DNA of 18,710 bases from CAYXEN01 sp964464035 (GTDB lineage: Bacteria; Krumholzibacteriota; Krumholzibacteriia; WVZY01). Numbering within the stretch: the first letter of the stretch is position 1; each line of letters begins with the position of its first letter. A program made the position numbers and the translations under genes. The stretch covers positions 1-18,710 of the forward strand of contig CAYXEN010000054.1 in the NCBI GenBank assembly GCA_964464035.1. The letters run 5' to 3'. Below the pieces are notes generated by a model that saw nothing but the letters and a program-made list of their open reading frames with translations, was not told the origin of the DNA and ran no database searches. Shown here in pieces: positions 1 to 7,300 of this stretch.

Positions 1-54
1 CTCGTTGGGCTCATAACCCAAAGGTCGGAGGTTCAAATCCTCCCCCCGCTACCA
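1..54 (+). tRNA. Initiator tRNA-fMet (CAU), 5'-truncated by the window
   Basis: This is the 3' part of a tRNA, starting within the D-arm region. The anticodon CAT is at 12-14. Its stem carries three consecutive G:C pairs (GGG 8-10, CCC 17-19), the hallmark of initiator tRNAs. The T-arm contains GGTTCAAATCC, the acceptor 3' strand ends CCCCGC, and CCA is encoded at 52-54 after discriminator A51. It would insert formyl-methionine at start codons. The first approximately 20 nt lie outside the window, so the non-paired first acceptor base typical of initiators cannot be checked. Confidence 0.93.
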
Positions 55-68
55 TCTTCAAAAGACGA

Positions 69-106
69 TTCCCGGTGCCGAGGCTCTCAGGCGCCGGGAA
101 TTTTCT
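69..106 (+). terminator. Rho-independent terminator after tRNA-fMet
   Basis: An 11-bp stem (69-79 with 90-100, one G-T pair) with a 10-nt loop is followed by TTTTCT at 101-106. It lies 15 nt after the tRNA. On the opposite strand the hairpin is followed by CGTCTTTTG, so it may also stop leftward transcription from the phospholipase-like gene that ends at 162. A diverged copy sits at 1433-1470. Confidence 0.85.
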
Positions 107-161
107 TATCTGGATAACGGCCTCGGTGCTCATCATTGGAATAGCCCGGTGCGAAAAGAGA

Positions 162-1202
162 TCAGTGCTTCGAGGCTTTTTCCCACACGTGTTTCCAAAC
201 CATGGCCGTGTTCAGCACGGCATCGTGCAGGATCGCGCGATCGAGCTCCTCTAGTAGCTCCGGCCGATCGCCGAACACCCCTTCCCAGGTCACGCGGGCG
301 GATTTCCTGCCATAAGGGTATTTCTTGGGCGGCACCACGCTGCTCGCTACGGCAAAGGAGAGTCGACAAACATTGATCGTGTCGAGCCAGATATCGGTCC
401 GCTTTCGCAAGCGCGGAATGCTTCTTGTGAACTCGAGGCCGAAAGTGCCGTCGACCCGGCGCGCCATCTCCAGGATTTTGTCCGCCGACGGCGCCCCGCT
501 CTTTTTCAAGAGGTTCTTCTTCTCCCATGCGGTGCCGATCTTCCTGCTCCAATGGCTTTCCCATGTCTTGTGCAAAGGCTTCTTTTTCGATCCCTTCCGG
601 AAACCACCGCTATAGGAGGCGAGTTTCCGCCCATCACAGTGGCAAGGCATGCATGCATCGGCCAGGAAATGGCTCAACATGAAAAAATACATCGATACGG
701 CCGCTTCGTGCGTGCACGCCTTGGGGTCCAACAACTTTACATATCGCACTATGCCGGGCAAGAGAGCATCTACGTGCTTGTTGCCCGTCAGGAGCAAGTC
801 CTTCATCATCGTGCTCATGCCCATTGAGCGATTGGGCAGGTGCATTCCCGGTTTGCTCACATCGCCCTTGTAAGGCTTTGACCACCACTTCTTCGACAGC
901 ACATTGTCCTCCTCGATGTAGCGGGCAAGACGGCGAGCCGTTCCCACCCTCTCGAGCAGCTCCTTCTTGTCGGCGATGAAGCGCTCCTTGCCCAACCGCT
1001 TCCGGTAGGGTTCGATCTTCAGCACGTGGTTCTCGGTTTTGTTGCCGCCACGCTTGGCATCGACCTGGTCCGGGATCCATGCGCCGACCGTCGCCATTCG
1101 TGCGTGAGGCTTGAGGAGTTTCACGAGATTCTTCGATGCTCCTTCATCCTCCAGCAAGGCGATGGCTCTAACAGCGATCCATGAGTGTGTCCTCTGGTTC
1201 AC
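162..1202 (-). CDS. Zinc-dependent phospholipase C / S1-P1 nuclease-like protein, no signal peptide
   Basis: This 346-aa protein carries the metal-ligand pattern of the zinc-dependent phospholipase C / S1-P1 nuclease fold. Visible are an N-terminal HSW (H6), GAWIPD (D45), NH (H59), HFLADACMPCH (H178, D182, H188) and HKTWE (H211, E215). These match in order the His, Asp, His, HxxxDxxxPxH and HxxxE ligands of the trinuclear zinc site in the family. Known members hydrolyse phosphodiesters and are usually exported. This one has no signal peptide: the N-terminus is polar and a TGA lies two codons upstream in frame. The start is GTG at 1200-1202, supported by GGGAGGTG (1209-1216) six bases upstream. 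There is a Cys cluster around residues 184-189 and a very basic middle region (about 200-235). It stands alone, next to an IS remnant. The fold assignment is fairly good; the substrate is unknown. Confidence 0.68.
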   Translation of the reverse strand: MNQRTHSWIAVRAIALLEDEGASKNLVKLLKPHARMATVGAWIPDQVDAKRGGNKTENHVLKIEPYRKRLGKERFIADKKELLERVGTARRLARYIEEDNVLSKKWWSKPYKGDVSKPGMHLPNRSMGMSTMMKDLLLTGNKHVDALLPGIVRYVKLLDPKACTHEAAVSMYFFMLSHFLADACMPCHCDGRKLASYSGGFRKGSKKKPLHKTWESHWSRKIGTAWEKKNLLKKSGAPSADKILEMARRVDGTFGLEFTRSIPRLRKRTDIWLDTINVCRLSFAVASSVVPPKKYPYGRKSARVTWEGVFGDRPELLEELDRAILHDAVLNTAMVWKHVWEKASKH

Positions 1203-1205
1203 AAG

Positions 1206-1379
1206 TCACACCTCCCAAGAAATGCGTTTCGAAAGTCTAGGTCCATATGGGAGATCAGAATCATTCCCAAGATATGCGGCCGGTTTTGACTCCCACCTCC
1301 ACCGGAGCAAATCGTACTGCCTCACCGTCTCCTTGTGAACTCCAAGTTCCCGAGCTATCCACCGGTAGCATTCCAGAGG
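1206..1379 (-). pseudogene. IS21-type transposase (IstA-like) N-terminal fragment
   Basis: Leftward from an in-frame TAG (1380-1382) an open stretch of 57 codons reads through RWIARELGVHKETVRQY and then a WESKPAA tract. The first part is the helix-turn-helix found at the N-terminus of IS21-family IstA transposases (IARELG-h-x-TVRxY). A short SKPA-type linker after the HTH is also common in that family. There is no start codon and no catalytic DDE domain. The frame ends at TGA (1206-1208), two codons before the GTG of the phospholipase-like gene, and its last codons form that gene's ribosome binding site. I judge it an old, decayed insertion remnant. The resemblance is from memory of the family and short, so confidence is moderate. 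Confidence 0.5.
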
Positions 1380-1432
1380 CTACGCGACCGGCGCGCATGC
1401 GGAGAGAAATCGGTGAATTGGAAGAGAACCCG

Positions 1433-1470
1433 TCCCCGTGCTTAGACTATTCGGCGCGGGGAATTTTCCT
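1433..1470 (+). terminator. Orphan terminator hairpin, diverged copy of the tRNA terminator
   Basis: A 9-bp stem (1433-1441 with 1454-1462, one G-T pair) with a 12-nt loop is followed by ATTTTCCT. It aligns with 70-109 at 31 of 40 positions without gaps. One stem pair is exchanged as a pair (G74-C95 versus C1437-G1458). No rightward gene or RNA was found upstream for it to terminate. Confidence 0.6.
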
Positions 1471-1558
1471 ATTCGCATAGCCGCTTCCTTCCCATCGGCT
1501 TACGTCTGTGATTCGAACCGCTATAAACCACCCTTTATGTCCTCAACTTGGCTTGAAA

Positions 1559-1578
1559 CTGTCAGGCAAATTTGACAG
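1559..1578. promoter_or_regulatory. Inverted repeat CTGTCA-N8-TGACAG
   Basis: Perfect 6-bp arms (1559-1564 and 1573-1578) with an 8-nt spacer form a shape typical of a dimeric regulator site. It lies about 90 bases upstream of the promoter at 1668. The binding protein is unknown. Confidence 0.35.
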
Positions 1579-1601
1579 TACGGGTGGTCACTTACACACA
1601 G

Positions 1602-1619
1602 TGTAAACAATAGTTTACA
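1602..1619. promoter_or_regulatory. Palindrome TGTAAAC-aata-GTTTACA
   Basis: Perfect 7-bp arms with a 4-nt centre lie about 50 bases upstream of the -35 element of the kinase promoter, a position common for activator or repressor sites. TGTAAAC/GTTTACA operators are used by several regulator families, so the shape alone does not name the protein. Confidence 0.45.
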
Positions 1620-1667
1620 GGTTGGGATTCATGGACGAGCTGCGATTGAGCCTTGTCAACATCGGAG

Positions 1668-1696
1668 TTGAAAACGTCTTCCGGTCGTCGTAAAAT
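1668..1696 (+). promoter_or_regulatory. Sigma-70-type promoter for the hybrid histidine kinase
   Basis: TTGAAA (1668-1673), a 17-nt spacer and TAAAAT (1691-1696). The expected transcription start near 1703 gives a leader of about 170 nt before the ATG at 1873. The leader contains an inverted repeat TAATCT-N5-AGATTA (1772-1788). Confidence 0.55.
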
Positions 1697-1771
1697 TCAT
1701 GCAGCGACAGTATGCGGATGAAATGTCTGTTAATTCTTATCTATGAATGTTCGTTTCCATCTTAGCACCGC

Positions 1772-1788
1772 TAATCTATAAGAGATTA
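1772..1788. repeat. Inverted repeat TAATCT-ataag-AGATTA in the kinase leader
   Basis: Perfect 6-bp arms with a 5-nt spacer lie within the predicted 5' untranslated region. It may be a weak RNA hairpin or a regulator site. No tract of T follows, so it is not a terminator. Confidence 0.3.
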
Positions 1789-1872
1789 ATCGGCTCTCCT
1801 TACACCAAGCTCTCGCTGCCGAAAACCTAACGACTGCATGAATAACTTATTTGCAAGGTGGGCTTGTTTCAT

Positions 1873-3528
1873 ATGGGAAATATAAAACCTTCATATGAAG
1901 AACTATTGCAAAGAGTGGAAAAATTGGAAAAAGAACTTTCTCAGAAAAGACTTGCCTCAACAGCGGCTTCAGGGGAGGGACAGTTCTACGTAAACGCCTT
2001 GAACGGCTTGTTGACTTACATCGCGGTTTTGCAGCCGGACGGCACCGTGCTCTTTGTCAATGACACGCCTTTGAAAGTAGCCGGCATAACGCTGGAGGAT
2101 ATCGTTGGAAAGAAATTCTACGACAGCTTTTGGTGGAGTTATTCAGAACAAGCACGTCGATCGGTAAGGCATGATGTTGAACAATGCGCGGCCGGCGAAT
2201 CACTCGTTCATGAAATCGAGATACTAACGGAGAATTTATCCAAGATGTGGATTGATTTCAGCATGCACCCCGTTTTGGATGAACACGGGCGGGTGCGTTA
2301 TGTTGTCGCCGAAGGCAGAGATGTCACTGAGAGGAAGCAAGCAGAAAAACAACTGCAAAGGACACAGGAGCAATTGGAGCGCGCCAAGAAAATGGAGGCG
2401 ATCGGCCTTCTGGCCGGTGGCGTCGCTCATGACTTGAACAACGTGCTCGGCCCGATAACCGGTTATCCCGAATTACTATTGCTTGACAATTCCATCAGCT
2501 CCACTCAAAGGCAGTATATTCAAGCCATCAAGACTTCGGGCGAAAAGGCCGCTGCCATCGTCGATGATTTGTTGACGATCGCGAGAGGCATCGCCGCCAA
2601 GAAAGAGCCGATCGCACTCCAATCGAGCATTGCCGATCTCTTGAGCTCACCGGAATATAATCGATTGAAGGTATCAAAGCCTCATGTAAAAGTTCATGTG
2701 ACTTGTGAGCCCGGTCTGTTCCCAATACTTGCCTCCCAGGTTCATATACACAAAGTGCTCTTTAATCTGATCATGAACGCTTATGATGCCGTACCCGAGA
2801 ATGGACGCATCGATATCGTCGTCAAGAATGTATACCTGGATCATCCGATAGAGTCTTACGACAAGATTCGCATCGGGGGATACGTCATGATCAGCATTGC
2901 AGATAATGGCCCGGGCATCCCCGATCATATACGCAAGAGAATCTTCGAGCCCTTCTTCACGACCAAGAACCTTGGACGCAGCGGTTCCGGGCTTGGCTTA
3001 GCCATAGTTTGGAACACCGTAAAGGAACACGATGGTTATATTGATATCGAAAGCAACGAGAACGGCACTGAATTCAAACTATACTTTCCAATCGCCCGCA
3101 AAAGCATATCGGCTGCGACGGAATTCGAGACCGAATCCCTTCAAGGGAACGGCCAGCGAATCCTGGTCATCGATGACGACATGCATGCCAGATCGATCAC
3201 TGTGGATATGTTGCGACATCTGGGTTATGAAGTTGCGGGAGTCGGCAATGGTGAAACGGCTGTCGACTATCTGAAGAATACATCGGTTGATTTGCTCATA
3301 CTCGATATGATCATGCCACATGGAATGAATGGCCTGGAAACCTATCTTGAGATCGTCAAGTTTCGCCCGCATCAAAAGGCGCTTATCGTCAGCGGATATA
3401 CAAAATCCGATGATGTAATCAAGGCGCAGAAGCTGGGTGCAGGCAAGTATGTCAAGAAGCCCTATTCACTGAAAGAAATTGCATTGGAAGTAAAAAAAGA
3501 ATTGGAACACAAGACTCATTCGAAATAG
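1873..3528 (+). CDS. Hybrid PAS sensor histidine kinase with C-terminal receiver
   Basis: Numbering here starts from an upstream in-frame GTG (1858). The ATG at 1873 (residue 6) is preferred because AAGGTGGG lies just upstream and the protein then opens with an MGNIKPSYEELLQRVE-type coiled coil. Domains in order: coiled coil (about 8-30), PAS (about 45-158), HisKA with phospho-acceptor His191 in GGVAHDLNN, HATPase (N-box N303/N307, G1 DNGPGIP at 349-355, FEPFFTTK, G2 GSGLGLAI), and a receiver from about 433. The receiver has acidic pocket D439-D441, phospho-acceptor D483 in LILDMIMP, S512 and K534. All catalytic residues are present. No membrane segment is seen, so it should sense a cytoplasmic signal. 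There is no DNA-binding or effector domain and no response-regulator gene beside it, so its output partner is elsewhere. Base composition is more A+T-rich than the efflux operon. Confidence 0.93.
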   Translation: MGNIKPSYEELLQRVEKLEKELSQKRLASTAASGEGQFYVNALNGLLTYIAVLQPDGTVLFVNDTPLKVAGITLEDIVGKKFYDSFWWSYSEQARRSVRHDVEQCAAGESLVHEIEILTENLSKMWIDFSMHPVLDEHGRVRYVVAEGRDVTERKQAEKQLQRTQEQLERAKKMEAIGLLAGGVAHDLNNVLGPITGYPELLLLDNSISSTQRQYIQAIKTSGEKAAAIVDDLLTIARGIAAKKEPIALQSSIADLLSSPEYNRLKVSKPHVKVHVTCEPGLFPILASQVHIHKVLFNLIMNAYDAVPENGRIDIVVKNVYLDHPIESYDKIRIGGYVMISIADNGPGIPDHIRKRIFEPFFTTKNLGRSGSGLGLAIVWNTVKEHDGYIDIESNENGTEFKLYFPIARKSISAATEFETESLQGNGQRILVIDDDMHARSITVDMLRHLGYEVAGVGNGETAVDYLKNTSVDLLILDMIMPHGMNGLETYLEIVKFRPHQKALIVSGYTKSDDVIKAQKLGAGKYVKKPYSLKEIALEVKKELEHKTHSK

Positions 3529-3658
3529 AACCGGAGATCAGGAGCGATATCCTCCATTGAAATCGACCGGTTCACAAGCTATCTCGAACCTCACCAGCAG
3601 GCTTGTCGAGTCGAGGGGAAACGACCTGCGCAAGAAAGGGCGGAAGATGATTGAAGAC

Positions 3659-4306
3659 CTACCCTTTCCCCGCGGAAACCAGATTCGGAAACACTTGTCC
3701 CAGCCCCGAAGTGATGAACTCGACGGCAATGGCGGCAAGAAGTAACCCCATTACTCGTACCGCTACGTTCATCCCGGTTTTTCCAAGCCAAACCGTTATC
3801 CGCGAGGCCATCCGCAGAGCGAGCCATGCGATCAAAGCGGTAGCAAGCGACGAGGCGATAATAAAACCGGTATCGAACAGGCTCGTTGCTTTATGGGCGT
3901 AAATGATCACCGTGCTCATCGCCGCAGGACCGGTCATGAGGGGGATCGCCAGCGGTACGACCGCGACGTTGTCTCGGCTCGCGGCGTCTTCGGCCTCCTC
4001 CGGCGTATGCTTGCTTGGGCTTTGCTTGGCATGTAACATCGAGAGTGCCATGAGCAAGAGCAGAATCCCGGCCGCAATGCGAAACGACGCCATACTGATG
4101 CCGAAGAATTCCAGGATCATGTCCCCGAGGAAGCAAGCTACTACCAGCACGACCGCCGCCGTAGACGCCGCAATACGCGCGGTTCGTTTCCGCTGTGCCG
4201 GTGTCTGGTCGGAAGTCAAGCTTATGAAAACCGGAATAGCGCCTATCGGATTGACGATGACAAGTATCGCAGTAAAAATCTGGATGTATTGATTAACTTC
4301 GAATAT
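3659..4306 (-). CDS. MarC/YchE-family integral membrane protein (start codon apparently AUA)
   Basis: The reading frame gives a multi-helix membrane protein with features of the MarC (UPF0056) family: VNPIGAIPVFISLTSDQT at the N-terminus, FLGDMILEFFGIS, FRIAAGILLLLMALSML, VVPLAIPLMTGPAAMST and a C-terminal VRVMGLLLAAIAVEFI. The nearest standard start is TTG at 4219, but that removes the first helix and the conserved NPIGAIP segment. Reading upstream, the family homology continues to an ATA codon (4304-4306), just after AAGGAG (4310-4315). This gives 215 aa, the size I recall for E. coli YchE. No ATG, GTG or TTG lies in this frame between the upstream TAA (4367-4369) and 4219. The molecular function of the family is unsettled; the old link to multiple antibiotic resistance was not upheld. 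It lies 65 nt downstream of the propeller gene with no terminator between, so co-transcription is likely. Confidence 0.82.
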   Translation of the reverse strand: MFEVNQYIQIFTAILVIVNPIGAIPVFISLTSDQTPAQRKRTARIAASTAAVVLVVACFLGDMILEFFGISMASFRIAAGILLLLMALSMLHAKQSPSKHTPEEAEDAASRDNVAVVPLAIPLMTGPAAMSTVIIYAHKATSLFDTGFIIASSLATALIAWLALRMASRITVWLGKTGMNVAVRVMGLLLAAIAVEFITSGLGQVFPNLVSAGKG

Positions 4307-4371
4307 AGACTCCTTGCTTGGAAAGGTTTTCTTGATTCCTGAATATGCATGTCCCGCCCGCCGGAATTATT

Positions 4372-7300
4372 TTATCTGAGCAGCACCATCCTCGCTTTGC
4401 GATCTCCCGCCGGTGTCCGCATGCGGATGTAGTACACCCCGGATGCAACAGCTTCTCCTCTGTCGTTTCGCCCGAACCAGTGGAGCTCCTGTATACCCGG
4501 GCCGAACACCTTGTCGCGGGCGAGGGTGCGGATCTTCCTGCCGGTGACCGACCAGACCTCCACGGTGACGGGGAGCCTGTCGGGCAGCGAGAAACGAATC
4601 GACGTCTCGGAGCCGAAAGGATTGGGCGCGATTGCGATCGTTCCGAGCGGAGGTGTCAATCCGGCCGCGGCGGTCACCTGCTCGAGCTTCACGGGAATCG
4701 TCTTGGGGCCCGCCGGATCGTTGGATGCTATGACGATCGTGCATGAATCCTGGCCCGCCGAGGTGGGCGTCACGCAGACTTTCATCAAGGTCGTGTCACC
4801 GGGGAGCACAGTATGACTGGTCATGGTCGTGTCGATACTGAAAGGCGAGTTCGTGCATCCCGTGATCGAACTTATCTGGAGAATGCCCAGACCGATGTTC
4901 GTTATCCGGATCGTATCACAAGTGGTCTGGTTGACCGGCGCCGCCTGAAACACGACCGAAGCGGGAGAACTGTCGAGCGTGGGAGTGTCGGCGCAAGTGC
5001 AATCATAAGAAATGTACTGAACGCGGACGTTGTCCACGAAGATGCCCGATGAAGTCCCTACCGAGGCATCCGTACTCATCGCATACACGAGCTGGATGTT
5101 CAAACCCTTGAGATAAGGATACTGGATGTGGACGTGCGTGAAATTGGGCGTGACGTCCGACGCCCAGCACGACAGGTCCTGGAGACGCTGGTCGGTGCTG
5201 CTCTGGCGGTTCATCTGCCAGGGATAGAAAGGCTCGAACAAAGTGGAGAACGAGCCGGCCAGGTAGTCCTTGCCCTCCACGCGTATCTTGAGCAACGCCC
5301 CGTCCCACGCCTTTCGCTCGTAATCGAGCTCGATGTTGTGGGTCACGTCGAACTGGACGTCCACGAGCTCGGCATTCCAAGGGATGTATAACGACGGACT
5401 CACGAGCTCGTTCAAACTCGTAGAACCTATATCAGCGCAATAGGCCGAGTTCGGGCCGGAAGAGGAATACATCGTAGACGTGACCCATGGATTGGAAGCG
5501 CCGTACGTGTTGTTGGACGTCCAACCCGACGGCAGATTCGGCGACGAAACTCCGTCGAAGGATTCGTCCAGAAGCGCGTTCCAAACCGGGATCCCCACTC
5601 GCTGACTGAAGTAGATCTTTGCATCGCCGTCGGCGCTGGTGAGGTTCAATACGAAATCAACTTCTTCCCCGCACGGAGTCGCCGCATCTATCGTCAGAAT
5701 GAACGGGCTCGAGTTGCTCGTCGTGGAGCCCACCGTGCCCAGGCTGCCGAAACTTTGGGTCGCGGCGGTGACGGTCACGTTCGGGTCCAGGGATACGAGC
5801 GTCCCCGTTATTCCTGAGATGCCGCGCATGCATGCGCTGTAATTCTCGATCGTGACGAAGAGTTCGATCTGCTCGCCGGGCTCCCAGTATCCGTTGCCGG
5901 TATTGCAGCCGATATCGTTGTAATTCATGCCCAGGTATCTTATCGTCGCCGCCGCGGGGAATGAGCCCGAATGATCGAAGTAACAATCCGGCGGTTGCTC
6001 GAAAATCGTCGTCTTCTCCGTCCTGGCGAACGCCGAATACAACTCGCCGTTGTCGTACACCGCCTGGATGTAGTCTCCGAGATTGGGCTGGCTGCTCGTG
6101 TTGCCCAGTTCGGCATGAAAAGGATAATCCGTCAGCGGCGTGGGACAATCCCAGTTCGCTCCGCCGTCGCTCGAATGGGTGTGAAAGACGTCCGTGAGAT
6201 CCGAAGTCCCCGAACCCAGGATCTGATCGTACCAGATGACGGATATGCCCGAGCCCGCCTGGTCGCACGTTATCCACGGAAAGAACTGGCCGCGGTCGTT
6301 GCCCGGAGACGTACTTATGACCCTGGGGTTGCTCCAGCTCGCCCCGTGGTCGGTCGAGGCGATGAAATATATGTCGGAGAAATCCGGCGCCAGTTGCCTG
6401 GCCGCATAAACTATGTAGACGTTTCCCGTCGCGTCATCCACGTCCATGGAGGGAAAGCCGTGGATGCGGTCCGAGCCGTACGGGTTCATGGGATCGTTCA
6501 AGCCGGTGACGATATTGGTCGGCGTCGACCAGGTCAAACCGTTGTCGCTCGATCTTGTGAAGACGATGTTGGAACCGCTCTTCCAGGTCAAGTACACGTA
6601 GTCGCTCGCCCCGTCGGCGCGCGGCACCGATCCCTGCCCGGAGGAGCTGAAGACGATGGGCCCGTTCCAGGTAAGCCCCATGTCGTCCGAATAAGTGAGG
6701 CGCATGGTGACGCTCGATCCGAAATTCGTCCAGCTCACGAATATGCGCCCGGTCTCGGCGTCCACGTCCATGAAGAGCTTGTCAGGGAAATCCACGGCGC
6801 TAGTCGCCGTAGTGATCTCGCGCGGAGTGGACCAAGTGGCCCCTCCGTCCGAGGACACGTGAAGACACAAGCTGTACAATGAATCCTTGGTGACATATAT
6901 CGATGAGTAGAAGAAATAGTTCTGTCCGCTCCCGGGATCCGTCCAAGTCTTGACATCCGGATCCCCCCAAACCTTGTCCACGCCGGTGAGAAGCGGGAGC
7001 TGACCCCCGTCGTTCCACGTTATTCCGCCGTCGTTCGAATACGAGAAACCGGACAAGCTTATGCCCGGATAATTCGTTCCGTAGTTCGTGAACCCGCGGT
7101 AATCGTTGTATCCGATAACTATCTGGCTGCCGCTCTTGGCGATTGTGGTCTCGCTCTGGAAATCGGGGGATATCGCGGGATCGTGAACCATCTGATCCGA
7201 ACCCTGGAAGCCGGTGGAGATTCCGGGCACCTGCCGAGGCCCTATTCCCTTGGGGAACAATTCTTCGAGCTTGGGAAGCTTCTCGTCTCCGCGGGCATAC

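Larger units (their letters stand above)
1383..1857. other. Non-coding stretch with inverted repeats, upstream of the histidine kinase
   Basis: No convincing gene is seen here. Apart from the terminator-like hairpin at 1433-1470 it holds three short inverted repeats (1559-1578, 1602-1619, 1772-1788) and one good promoter (1668-1696). The part after 1530 is visibly richer in A+T than most of the window. A 20-codon ATG frame at 1631-1693 overlaps the promoter and is not called. The layout suits a regulated leader region for the kinase gene. Confidence 0.6.

Noticed and set aside
1505..1525. GATTCGAAC resembling a reverse-strand tRNA T-loop
   Set aside because: The flanks do not pair into a T-stem, and no anticodon or acceptor stem is found, so it is a chance match.
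1631..1693. 20-codon ATG frame upstream of the histidine kinase
   Set aside because: It overlaps the predicted promoter (1668-1696), has only a weak ribosome binding site and no recognisable sequence.
3529..3658. Possible terminator or small gene between the histidine kinase and MarC
   Set aside because: Only imperfect pairing (for example GCAGG/CCTGC) without a T tract, and a 30-codon frame without a start; nothing supportable.
3659..4219. TTG at 4219 as the MarC start
   Set aside because: It would remove the first membrane helix and the conserved NPIGAIPVF segment that is plainly encoded just upstream in the same frame.
5971..6882. Plus-strand open frame (303 codons) across the propeller gene
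   Set aside because: Val/Arg-rich translation antisense to the Asp-box repeats; no ribosome binding site or family signature.
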